This document shows positions 1 through 6,913 of a stretch of 7,932 bases of DNA, in pieces. The DNA comes from JBDIBB01 sp039812685 (GTDB lineage Bacteria > Acidobacteriota > Vicinamibacteria > Vicinamibacterales > JAFNAJ01): contig JBDIBB010000167.1 of assembly GCA_039812685.1 (NCBI GenBank), positions 1 through 7,932 of the forward strand, in the 5' to 3' direction. The notes beneath the pieces are model-generated. The model searched no databases, was not told the origin of the DNA, and was given only the letters and a program-made list of their open reading frames with translations. Each line of letters begins with the position of its first letter. Positions within the stretch are counted from its first letter, which is position 1. A program made the translations under genes and the position numbers.

Positions 1-2423
1 ACCGCCAGCACGTGCCCGATCGTCGGACCCTGCCGCGCCGCCAGGTACACACCCAGCTCGACGGCCAGCAGGCCGAACAGCGTCGTGAACTTGATCACCG
101 GGTTCATCGCCACCGACGAGGTGTCCTTGAACGGATCCCCCACCGTGTCGCCGACCACCGACGCCGCGTGCAGGTCGGTCCCCTTCATCTTCAGTTCGGT
201 CTCGACGATCTTCTTCGCGTTGTCCCAGGCGCCGCCAGCGTTGGCCATGAAGATCGCCTGGAAGAGCCCGAACATCGCGATCGAGATGAGGTAGCCGATG
301 AAGAAGAACGGCTCGACGAACGCGAAGGCCAGCGTCGAGAAGAACACGCCCAGGAAGATGTTGAACATCCCCTTCTGCGCGTACTGCGTGCAGATCTCCA
401 CGACGCGCCGCGAGTCCTCCACCGACGCCCTGACCACGCCCTCGAGCCGGATGTTCCGCTTGATGAACTCCACCGCGCGGTAGGCGCCGGTCGTCACCGC
501 CTGCGTCGAGGCGCCGGTGAACCAGTAGATCACCGCCCCGCCCGTGATCAGGCCCAGCAGGAACGGCGGGTGCAGGATCGACAGGCTGCGGATCGCCGCC
601 GCGTTGGTCAGGCCCTGGGTGAGCGCCATGATGATCGAGAAGATCATCGTCGTGGCACCCACCACGGCGGTGCCGATCAGCACCGGCTTGGCCGTGGCCT
701 TGAAGGTGTTGCCGGCCCCGTCGTTCTCCTCCAGCAGATCCTTGGCCGTGCCGAAGTCGGGCGCGAAACCGAAGGTCTTCTTCACGTCGTCGACAATGCC
801 GGGGATCTCCTCGATGGTGCTCAGTTCGTAGACCGACTGCGCGTTGTCGGTAACGGGGCCGTAGGAGTCGACCGCAATCGTCACGGGCCCCATCCCGAGG
901 AAGCCGAACGCCACCAGGCCCCAGGCGAAGATGGCCGGGGCCTTCATGAACTCGCCCAGCCCCATCGTCGACACCCAGAAGGCGACCGCCATCAGGCCCA
1001 TGATCGCCATGCCCAGCCAGTAGGCGCTGAAGTTGCCCGCGACGAAGCCGGACAGGATGTTCAGCGACGCCCCGCCCTCGCGCGAGGAGGTGACCACCTC
1101 CTTGACGTGGCTCGAGGTCGTCGAGGTGAAGATCTTCACCATCTCGGGGATGATCGCGCCCGCGAGCGTGCCGCAGGTGATCACCATCGACAGTTGCCAC
1201 CACAGCGAGGTGTTGCCGCCGATGGTGGGGATGACCACCGCCGACAGCACGAAGGTGAGCGCCACCGACACGAGCGAGGTGAGCCAGACCAGCATCGTCA
1301 GCGGCGCCTCGAAGTGCATCCGCGCGGCGCCGCCGTAGCGCGCCCGGGCGATGACGTTGTTGCTCAGCAGGTAGGAGACGCCCGAGGCGAGCACCATCAT
1401 CACGCGCATCAGGAAGATCCAGACGAGCAGCTGCACCTGCACCACGGGATCGGCCACCGCGAGCACGATGAAGGTGATCAGCGCGACGCCCGTCACGCCG
1501 TAGGTCTCGAAGCCGTCGGCGGTGGGCCCCACCGAGTCGCCGGCGTTGTCGCCCGTGCAGTCGGCGATCACGCCCGGATTGCGCGCATCGTCTTCCTTGA
1601 TCTTGAAGACCACCTTCATCAGGTCGGAGCCGATGTCGGCGATCTTCGTGAAGATGCCGCCCGCGATGCGCAGCGCCGCCGCACCGAGCGACTCGCCGAT
1701 GGCGAAGCCGAGGAAGCACGCCCCGGCCACCTCGTTGGGGATGAACAGCAGGATGGCGAGCATGAACAGCAGCTCGACCGAGATGAGCATCATCCCGACG
1801 CTCATGCCCGCCCGCAGCGGGATCTCGTAGACGGGAAAGGCCTGGCCCCGCAGGCTGGCGAAGGCCGTCCGCGAGTTGGCGAGCGTGTTGATGCGGATGC
1901 CGTACCACGCCACGCCGTAGCTGCCCGCCATGCCGATCAGCGAGAACAGCAGGATGACGAGGATCTTCGAGAACTCCAGCCCGGTCAGCGCGAAGTAGAC
2001 GACGATGACGGTGCCGATGAAGAGCTCGAGCAGCAGCAGGAGCTTGCCCTGCTGGACGAGGTAGGCCTTGCACGTCTCGTAGATCAGCTCGGACACCTCG
2101 GCCATCGACCGGTGGACCGGCAGCTTCTTCACCGCGCCATAGGTCGAGACGCCGAAGGCCAGGCCGAGCACGCAGGCCACGAGCCCCACCAGCAGGATGT
2201 CGTGGCCGTTGAACCCGCCGATGAACTGCACCTGGCGCAGATCGGGCAGCTGGATGTTCACCTCGCCCCCCGGCCGGTGACCGTGCCCGGCCGCCGGCTC
2301 CTCCGGTGGCGGCTGGGCCAGCGCCGCCAGCGGCGCCAGCAGGCCCAGGGCGAGGACCAGCGCCGCCAGCAGCGGCGCGCGCAACACGCGGGAACGCTCT
2401 TCACGAATGATGACACCGGCCAT
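1..2423 (-). CDS. hppA: Membrane-bound H+-translocating pyrophosphatase, divergent subfamily (3' end beyond the window)
   Basis: The enzyme hydrolyses cytoplasmic pyrophosphate and pumps cations, most likely protons, across the inner membrane. About 807 codons are visible with no stop or frameshift; only a short C-terminal part should be missing. Residues 1-36 resemble a signal peptide (basic start, Leu/Ala core, ending ALAQ), followed by a Pro/Glu/His/Gly linker before the first core helix near 75. Binding residues seen by motif comparison with the mung bean enzyme are Lys260, Asp263 and Asp267 (FTKIADIGSD), Glu277 (KEDDARNP), Asp288, Asp292 and Asp296 (ADCTGDNAGDS), Asp526 (VTDNAQ), Asn572 (GNTFKA), Asp734 and Lys737 (WDNAKK), and Asp759, Asp763, Lys766 and Asp767 (GDTVGDPFKD). 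Lys575 is the K+-independence lysine. The usual LVGKVEAGIPEDD reads LMKVVFKIKEDD, one residue shorter. The ATG at 2423 is chosen because AAAGGGA lies 8 nt upstream; GTG at 2441 is an in-frame alternative. H+ rather than Na+ is inferred from the subfamily. Confidence 0.95.
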   Translation of the reverse strand, partial: MAGVIIREERSRVLRAPLLAALVLALGLLAPLAALAQPPPEEPAAGHGHRPGGEVNIQLPDLRQVQFIGGFNGHDILLVGLVACVLGLAFGVSTYGAVKKLPVHRSMAEVSELIYETCKAYLVQQGKLLLLLELFIGTVIVVYFALTGLEFSKILVILLFSLIGMAGSYGVAWYGIRINTLANSRTAFASLRGQAFPVYEIPLRAGMSVGMMLISVELLFMLAILLFIPNEVAGACFLGFAIGESLGAAALRIAGGIFTKIADIGSDLMKVVFKIKEDDARNPGVIADCTGDNAGDSVGPTADGFETYGVTGVALITFIVLAVADPVVQVQLLVWIFLMRVMMVLASGVSYLLSNNVIARARYGGAARMHFEAPLTMLVWLTSLVSVALTFVLSAVVIPTIGGNTSLWWQLSMVITCGTLAGAIIPEMVKIFTSTTSSHVKEVVTSSREGGASLNILSGFVAGNFSAYWLGMAIMGLMAVAFWVSTMGLGEFMKAPAIFAWGLVAFGFLGMGPVTIAVDSYGPVTDNAQSVYELSTIEEIPGIVDDVKKTFGFAPDFGTAKDLLEENDGAGNTFKATAKPVLIGTAVVGATTMIFSIIMALTQGLTNAAAIRSLSILHPPFLLGLITGGAVIYWFTGASTQAVTTGAYRAVEFIKRNIRLEGVVRASVEDSRRVVEICTQYAQKGMFNIFLGVFFSTLAFAFVEPFFFIGYLISIAMFGLFQAIFMANAGGAWDNAKKIVETELKMKGTDLHAASVVGDTVGDPFKDTSSVAMNPVIKFTTLFGLLAVELGVYLAARQGPTIGHVLA
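2318..2369 (-). repeat. Short direct repeat within the hppA signal-peptide region
   Basis: The 13-mer CTGGCGGCGCTGG on the minus strand occurs at 2369-2357 and again at 2330-2318, exactly 39 bp (13 codons) apart and in frame. Both copies encode the same Leu-Ala-Ala-Leu run in the hydrophobic core of the signal-like N-terminus. It may reflect local duplication in a low-complexity, GC-rich stretch or simple codon bias for Leu/Ala. Confidence 0.45.
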
Positions 2424-2431
2424 CGCATCCG

Positions 2432-2438
2432 TCCCTTT
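2432..2438 (-). promoter_or_regulatory. hppA ribosome binding site (AAAGGGA)
   Basis: A purine-rich AAAGGGA is located 8 nt before the ATG at 2423. It supports that ATG over the in-frame GTG at 2441, which has no such sequence in front of it. Confidence 0.5.
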
Positions 2439-2460
2439 CACCTGTGATGAGTCCCAGGGG

Positions 2461-2488
2461 GTTGACCAGCGGCGCATCCCCAGTCAAC
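2461..2488 (-). repeat. Inverted repeat in the hppA leader
   Basis: GTTGAC (2461-2466) and GTCAAC (2483-2488) are perfect inverted 6-mers separated by 16 nt. They lie between the candidate promoter and the hppA ribosome binding site. A second TTGAC copy lies just upstream on the minus strand (about 2496-2492), giving two closely spaced TTGAC units. It could be a leader hairpin or an operator. There is no U-tract, so it does not look like an intrinsic terminator. Six-base arms can arise by chance. Confidence 0.3.
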
Positions 2489-2505
2489 GCGTCAATCCGC
2501 CGGAA

Positions 2506-2535
2506 ACCGTATCCATCCGACAGAAAGGCTGTCAA
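2506..2535 (-). promoter_or_regulatory. Candidate sigma-70-type promoter for hppA
   Basis: On the minus strand a perfect TTGACA (2535-2530) is followed after 18 nt by TACGGT (2511-2506), which keeps the key T, A and final T of a -10 element. The -35 overlaps the stop codon of the DUF502 gene. Transcription would begin near 2499 and give a leader of about 75 nt before the hppA ATG. The -10 is weak and the spacing is one base over ideal, so this is a candidate only. Confidence 0.35.
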
Positions 2536-3155
2536 GGCGCCAGGGCCCGATCCGGCAGATCCTCGCTCCGCCGGAGGCGCATCCGCCCGGCCAGCGCCAT
2601 GCCGCCGGTCAGGAAGATGCGGATGCCCTGCTCCACCGTGATGTCGGGAAACGCCACGACCTCACGCCGGAACACCAGCACGTCGCCGAGGTAGAGGTGG
2701 TTGGTGGGCACGTAGACGGCCACCATCGCCTCGGCGCGCCCCCCGCGCTCGACGACGAACTCACGCGTGAGGAACCCGAGCAGCAGTCCGCGCGACGGGT
2801 CGTCGACGAGCACCACCCGCTTGAGCCCGGACTCGTTCTCGGGCGAGAAGGCGACGATCAACTGCTTGACCGGCGCGTAGATGGTGCGGAACACGGGCAC
2901 CTTGAGCAGGTAGTACTCGGTTCGCTGCAGCACGCGCTTGCCGATCACGTTGGTGGCCACCGCGCCCACCGCCAGCACCGCCAGCAGCGTGGCGGCCAGG
3001 CCCAGCCCCGGAACGTCGTGGCCGATCCAGCCCGCGAAGGCGGGTCCCAGCATCCCGTCGGCGGCACGGAAAATCCACACGAAGGTGACGATGCTGATCA
3101 CGAGCGGCACCGTCACGAAGAACCCGGTGATGAAGCTGCGGCGAAGCCACTGCAT
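2532..3155 (-). CDS. DUF502 family inner-membrane protein
   Basis: I recognise the DUF502 family (which also includes the plant LCV/COV1 proteins), whose molecular function in bacteria is not established. The 207-residue product starts MQWLRRSFITGFFVTVP, the usual family N-terminus, and has membrane segments at about 8-30 and 50-73. The conserved segment VPVFRTIYAPVKQLI follows at 86-100, then a soluble domain rich in beta-type residues. The usual family motif near VPTTPNPTSG appears here as VPTNHLYLGD at 149-158, followed by the conserved ending DITVEQGIRIFLTGG at 171-185. The ATG at 3155 matches family starts but has no visible Shine-Dalgarno sequence. It follows uppP by 45 bp on the same strand, so it probably belongs to the same transcript. 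Its TGA stop overlaps a candidate promoter for hppA. Placement beside cell-envelope genes fits an envelope role but does not prove one. Confidence 0.92.
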   Translation of the reverse strand: MQWLRRSFITGFFVTVPLVISIVTFVWIFRAADGMLGPAFAGWIGHDVPGLGLAATLLAVLAVGAVATNVIGKRVLQRTEYYLLKVPVFRTIYAPVKQLIVAFSPENESGLKRVVLVDDPSRGLLLGFLTREFVVERGGRAEAMVAVYVPTNHLYLGDVLVFRREVVAFPDITVEQGIRIFLTGGMALAGRMRLRRSEDLPDRALAP

Positions 3156-3200
3156 GGCGAAGGCAGGCTGCGCGCGGGAAAGGGCGAGGCCGACGACGCG

Positions 3201-4004
3201 TCAGCCCAGCCAGGCCCAGATCACGACGCCCGCGGCGAGCGCGAGCCGATAGTACGCGAAAACGTCGAGCTGGTGTGCCGCGAGGTAACGAAGGACGTAC
3301 TTGATCGTCAGGTACCCGATCAGCGCGGAACTGGCCATGCCGACCACGAAGAGCCGGAGTTCGTCGGCCGCGAGGCCGGTCCGGGCCAGCACGAGGCCCT
3401 CCTTGGCCGCCGCGGCGAGGATGGCGGGCACCCCCAGCAGGAAGGAAAAGCGTGCGGCCGCGTCACGCCGCAATCCCAGCAGCATGCCCACCGTGATGGT
3501 TGCGCCCGAGCGCGAAACGCCCGGGACCAGAGCGGAGGCCTGCGCGACGCCAATCGCCAAGGCCTCGGCCATCGACACTCCCCGCTCGTCACGCTGCCTG
3601 GGTGGAAGCCGCTCCACCCACAGCAGGCCGGCCGCACCGATCGCCAGCGTCCAGGCCGCCACCCCCGGCGTGCGCAGCCCGCCTTCGATCGCGCCGGCGA
3701 ACAGCAGGCCCACGACGACGGCGGGCAGCGTGCCGACCGCCAGCAGCCAGATGCGCCGGGCGTCCGGGTCGGCCGAGAGAACCCGCGGGGTGGCCCGCAG
3801 CATCGCGAGCAGGTCCCTGTGGAAGTACCAGGCCACGGCGGCCAGCGTGCCCACGTGGCAGGCGACGTCGAAGGCCAGGCCGAACGCCTCGCCATCCCAG
3901 CCGAAGAAGGCGCGGGCCAGGATGAGGTGCGCCGAACTCGAGACGGGCAGGAACTCCGAGAGTCCCTGCACCACCCCGAGCAGCGCCGCGTAGACCAGCG
4001 ACAC
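3201..4004 (-). CDS. uppP: Undecaprenyl-diphosphate phosphatase (BacA/UppP family)
   Basis: UppP removes one phosphate from undecaprenyl diphosphate to regenerate the undecaprenyl phosphate carrier used for peptidoglycan and other envelope polymers; overexpression of the family gives bacitracin resistance. The 267-residue polytopic membrane protein has the usual family length. Motif 1, VQGLSEFLPVSSSAHLIL at 12-29, contains the (E/Q)xxxE pair as Gln13 and Glu17 plus His26. Motif 2, PGVSRSG at 161-167, carries the catalytic-site Arg165. About seven to eight hydrophobic segments fill the rest. The start is GTG at 4004, which puts motif 1 at the usual distance from the N-terminus. A weak AAGGG lies 13 nt upstream, inside the end of secF. 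With only 3 bp after the secF stop, it is almost certainly co-transcribed and translationally coupled. Gln rather than Glu at the first motif position is an accepted family variant. Confidence 0.96.
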   Translation of the reverse strand: MSLVYAALLGVVQGLSEFLPVSSSAHLILARAFFGWDGEAFGLAFDVACHVGTLAAVAWYFHRDLLAMLRATPRVLSADPDARRIWLLAVGTLPAVVVGLLFAGAIEGGLRTPGVAAWTLAIGAAGLLWVERLPPRQRDERGVSMAEALAIGVAQASALVPGVSRSGATITVGMLLGLRRDAAARFSFLLGVPAILAAAAKEGLVLARTGLAADELRLFVVGMASSALIGYLTIKYVLRYLAAHQLDVFAYYRLALAAGVVIWAWLG

Positions 4005-4007
4005 GCG

Positions 4008-4985
4008 TCAGGCGCGGCCCTTGCCGGCGCTCTTCCTGGTGGCCGGGCGCGCGGGCGCGGCCGGCGCGGGCGCGGCGCGGACGGTCGACTTCCGCCGGCT
4101 GAGGATGATGGCGATGGCCGCCGCGATGAACACCGTCGAGTAGGTGCCGCTGACGATGCCCACGAGCATGGTGAAGGCGAAGCCCTCGAGGGTCTCGCCG
4201 CCGAAGAGGTAGAGGGCGAACACCGCGAGGAACGTGGTGCCGGCGGTGATGATGGTTCGGCTCAGCGTCTGGTTGACGCTGGTGTTGACGGTGGTCTCGA
4301 GGCCCTCGCGCCGCATCTTGCCAGCGTTCTCGCGCACGCGGTCGAAGATGACGATCGTGTCGTTCACCGAGTAGCCGGTGATCGTCAGCAGGGCCGCGAC
4401 GATGTTCAGCGACAGTTCGTAGCCGAAGAAGGCGAGGAAGGCGAGGGTGACGAGGATGTCGTGCAGCGTGGCGACGATGGCGCCGGCCGCGAAGCTCGGC
4501 CTGAAGCGCAGCGCGATGTAGGCCGCGATGCCGAAGACCGACGCGATGGTGGCGAAGATGCCGCGGCGCTGCAGGTCGGCGCCGATCACCGGGCCGACCA
4601 CCTCGGTGCTGAGCACGTCGAACTTGCCGATGCCGGCGGCCTGCACGGCCGTCACGACGTGCCGGGCCCCCTCCTCGAAGGTGACCCCCTCCTCCCGGCC
4701 GGTCTGGGGCAGGCGGATGAGCACCTGGTTCTCACCCGGGTTGCCGTAGGCCTGCACCACCTTCTCGCCGGGAATGCTGAGAACGGCGTTGCGGACCTGA
4801 TCCTCTGACACGGCCTGGTCGAACTTCAGGACGACGATGGTGCCGCCGGAGAAGTCGATGCCGAGCGGCATGCCGCCGCGCGAGTACATGAACGCGCCGC
4901 CGGCCAGGATGATGGCCACCGACAGGGCGATCGCATGCCAGCGCCACTTGATGAAGTCGAAGTTGGTGTTCGAGAGCAACTGCAT
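4008..4985 (-). CDS. secF: Protein translocase subunit SecF
   Basis: SecF is the second half of the SecDF proton-driven export motor in the inner membrane. The 325-residue product has a first membrane segment at about 17-33, then GIDFSGGT at 42-49 and a short periplasmic domain with VVGPVIGADL at about 129-138. Five membrane segments follow between about 140 and 295. GYSVNDTIVIFDRVREN at 204-220 is the SecF signature, with Asp209 the conserved membrane acidic residue, and LSRTIITAGTTFLAV at 241-255 is also characteristic. Residues 297-325 form a basic Ala/Pro/Lys/Arg-rich cytoplasmic tail that is probably disordered. The ATG start is well supported by a GGAGG ribosome binding site 5 nt upstream in the 13 bp gap after secD. 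SecD and SecF are separate genes here, not fused. The TGA stop is 3 bp from the uppP start. Confidence 0.98.
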   Translation of the reverse strand: MQLLSNTNFDFIKWRWHAIALSVAIILAGGAFMYSRGGMPLGIDFSGGTIVVLKFDQAVSEDQVRNAVLSIPGEKVVQAYGNPGENQVLIRLPQTGREEGVTFEEGARHVVTAVQAAGIGKFDVLSTEVVGPVIGADLQRRGIFATIASVFGIAAYIALRFRPSFAAGAIVATLHDILVTLAFLAFFGYELSLNIVAALLTITGYSVNDTIVIFDRVRENAGKMRREGLETTVNTSVNQTLSRTIITAGTTFLAVFALYLFGGETLEGFAFTMLVGIVSGTYSTVFIAAAIAIILSRRKSTVRAAPAPAAPARPATRKSAGKGRA

Positions 4986-4990
4986 GTCTG

Positions 4991-4995
4991 CCTCC
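4991..4995 (-). promoter_or_regulatory. secF ribosome binding site (GGAGG)
   Basis: GGAGG lies 5 nt before the secF ATG, inside the 13 bp secD-secF gap. It is the only strong consensus Shine-Dalgarno sequence in the window and fixes the secF start. Confidence 0.8.
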
Positions 4996-4998
4996 GCC

Positions 4999-6552
4999 CT
5001 AGATGCTCAGGGCCCGCGCGTCGCGGCGGATCAGGACGATCTCGAACAGCGTGCGCGACACGAACACCGCGGTGAAGACGTTCGACAGCAGACCGAAGAA
5101 CAGCGTGGTGGCGAACCCGCGGATCGGACCCGTGCCGAACTGGAAGAGGAAGGCCGCCGAGATGAGCGAGGCGACGTGCGTGTCGAGAATGGTGAGGAAG
5201 ACGCGATCGAAGCCCGCGGCCACGGCCTGGCGCACCCCCTTGCCGGCCGACAGCTCTTCCTTGATGCGCTCGAAGATCAGCACGTTGGAATCGACGCCCA
5301 TGCCGATCGTGAGGATGAAGCCGGCGATGCCAGGCAGCGTCATCGTCGCGCCGATGTAGGCCATGAAGCCGAGCAGGATCACCAGGTTCATCGCCACGGA
5401 GACGACCGCGTTGATGCCCGCAAGCTTGTAGTAGAGGAGCATGAAGATCGCGACCAGCGCGAGGCCGACGATCGCGGCGAGCACGCCGGCACGGACCGAG
5501 TCGGCGCCGAGGCTGGGCCCGACGGTGCGCTCCTCGAGGTACGTGAGGCTGGCCGGCAGGGCGCCCGACCGCAGCACCAGCGACAGATCGGACACCTCCT
5601 GCTGGGTGAACACGCCGGTGATGCGCCCCTCGTCGTCGATGCGCGACTGGATGACCGGCGCGCTCTGCACGCGATCGTCGAGGATGATCGCCAGGCGCCG
5701 CCCGATGTTCTCCTGCGTCGCCCGGCCGAACTTCGCCGCGCCGTTGTTGTTGAGCGAGAAGGACACCGCCGCCTGGTTGTTCTCGTCGAGCGACGGGCGG
5801 GCGCTGCGCAGGTCGCGGCCGGTGATGACCGCCGCCTTGCGCACGAGATAGAACGCGGTGCCGGCCCCCGGCGAGTCCGAGGCTCCCGTCACCACCTCCA
5901 TGTTCGACGGGACGGTGCCCGAGTAGGGCTGCAGCAGCGACTCGCGCGAGGGCGCCTCGCTCTCGACGATCTTCAGCTCCAGCAACGCCGTCGACCGGAT
6001 GATCTCCTTCGCGCGGGCGACGTCGGTGACGCCCGGCAACTGCACCAGGATCTGATCGTTGGCCGTGCCGTGCGGCGCCACGATCGGCTCGGCGACGCCG
6101 AGATCGTTCACGCGCCGCTCGATCGTCTGCAGCGCCTGGCGCACCGATTCGTCGCGCAGCGTCCGCTCGGCGTTGGGCTTCATCGTGAACGTGTAGCTGC
6201 CGCCGGCACCCGACGCCCGATCGTAGGTGGCGCCGAGCTGATCCTCGGCCAGCCGCCGGAACTCCTGATCCTGCCCCTGCGCCACGCCGGTCACCACGAT
6301 GCGCGTGGGCGGCTCCTCGGCGACCCCGCCGACGCCGATGTTCCGGTTGGCGAGTTCCTGCCGCAGGCGTTCGGCCGAACTCTCGGTTTCCACCCGCAGC
6401 GCGTCCTCGGTCTGCACCCGCATCACCAGGTGGACCCCGCCCTTGAGGTCGAGGCCGAGGCGCACCTTCTGGGACGGCGGATAGAACGCCCAGACGGAAA
6501 GGCCGAGCACCGCGAGGATGACGCCGACTTTCCAGGAAGAGGATTTGTTCAT
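4999..6552 (-). CDS. secD: Protein translocase subunit SecD
   Basis: SecD works with SecF as a proton-motive-force-driven RND-type membrane protein that helps pull preproteins out of the SecYEG channel on the outer face of the inner membrane. The 517-residue product starts with a membrane anchor at about 9-25. GLDLKGG at 33-39 is the SecD signature. The large periplasmic domain (about 27-350) includes ERRVNDLGVAEP at 145-156 and LDDRVQSAP at 291-299. Five membrane segments follow from about 355 to 505. GMGVDSNVLIFERIKEE at 417-433 carries the conserved transmembrane Asp421, equivalent to the proton-conduction aspartate of E. coli SecD. It is shorter than E. coli SecD (615 residues) but within the range of many bacterial forms. 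The ATG lies 7 bp after the yajC stop without a visible Shine-Dalgarno sequence, so coupled translation is likely. The stop is TAG. Confidence 0.98.
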   Translation of the reverse strand: MNKSSSWKVGVILAVLGLSVWAFYPPSQKVRLGLDLKGGVHLVMRVQTEDALRVETESSAERLRQELANRNIGVGGVAEEPPTRIVVTGVAQGQDQEFRRLAEDQLGATYDRASGAGGSYTFTMKPNAERTLRDESVRQALQTIERRVNDLGVAEPIVAPHGTANDQILVQLPGVTDVARAKEIIRSTALLELKIVESEAPSRESLLQPYSGTVPSNMEVVTGASDSPGAGTAFYLVRKAAVITGRDLRSARPSLDENNQAAVSFSLNNNGAAKFGRATQENIGRRLAIILDDRVQSAPVIQSRIDDEGRITGVFTQQEVSDLSLVLRSGALPASLTYLEERTVGPSLGADSVRAGVLAAIVGLALVAIFMLLYYKLAGINAVVSVAMNLVILLGFMAYIGATMTLPGIAGFILTIGMGVDSNVLIFERIKEELSAGKGVRQAVAAGFDRVFLTILDTHVASLISAAFLFQFGTGPIRGFATTLFFGLLSNVFTAVFVSRTLFEIVLIRRDARALSI

Positions 6553-6559
6553 GGCAACA

Positions 6560-6913
6560 CTACATGTTGTTGGACTCGGGCACCACGGGCGCCTGGCCCT
6601 GGTGGCCGCCGATGGCCGCCTTGGCGATTTCGATCCGGACGTTGGCGGCGATCTGCAGCTGAACCGTCGCCTCGTTCACCTTCGTGATGGTGCCGTAGAT
6701 CCCACCTGTGGTGACGACCCGGTCGCCCACCTTCAGCGCGCCCTGGAACTCGGTCACCTTGCGCTGCCGGCGGCGCATCGGGAGCAGGATGACGAAATAG
6801 AAGATGCCGAGGATGAGGAAGAACGGCACCAGCTGCACCAGCAGGCTGGGTGAGCCTTCCGGCGGCGGCGTCATGGCGAACACGGACGGAACCAGCGGCA
6901 GCGACAGAGTCAT
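6560..6913 (-). CDS. yajC: Sec translocon accessory subunit YajC
   Basis: YajC is a small inner-membrane protein that joins SecD and SecF in the accessory complex of the SecYEG export channel; its exact job is unsettled. The 117-residue product has a short hydrophobic, proline-containing start, a single strong membrane segment at about 25-44, then the basic MRRRQRK stretch typical of the family. The conserved cytoplasmic domain follows, with LKVGDRVVTTGGIYGTI at about 61-77, and the tail is short, Gln/Pro-rich and variable. The ATG at 6913 overlaps the tgt stop as ATGA, which suggests translational coupling; I see no Shine-Dalgarno sequence. Met14 (codon starting at 6874) is a possible alternative start that would remove the odd leading residues. 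Length and order (tgt-yajC-secD-secF) match the usual bacterial arrangement. Confidence 0.96.
   Translation of the reverse strand: MTLSLPLVPSVFAMTPPPEGSPSLLVQLVPFFLILGIFYFVILLPMRRRQRKVTEFQGALKVGDRVVTTGGIYGTITKVNEATVQLQIAANVRIEIAKAAIGGHQGQAPVVPESNNM

Noticed and set aside
12..2447. Long plus-strand open frame of about 811 codons opposite hppA
   Set aside because: Its product is an Arg/His/Asp/Gln-rich low-complexity string with no recognisable domain. It is the antisense shadow of the hppA codons in GC-rich DNA, and the minus-strand frame gives an unmistakable pyrophosphatase.
2424..2531. Intrinsic terminator between the DUF502 gene and hppA
   Set aside because: The only inverted repeat has 6-base arms, a 16-nt loop and no following T-run on the transcript strand.
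2697..4808. Long plus-strand open frame of about 703 codons opposite DUF502, uppP and secF
   Set aside because: It spans three clear minus-strand genes, and its composition (Arg, Gly, His, Asp, Glu) is that of reverse-complemented GC-rich codons. No start signal or domain supports it.
4837..6687. Long plus-strand open frame of about 616 codons opposite secD and parts of secF and yajC
   Set aside because: It is an antisense shadow with the same compositional signature, lying opposite highly conserved secD sequence.
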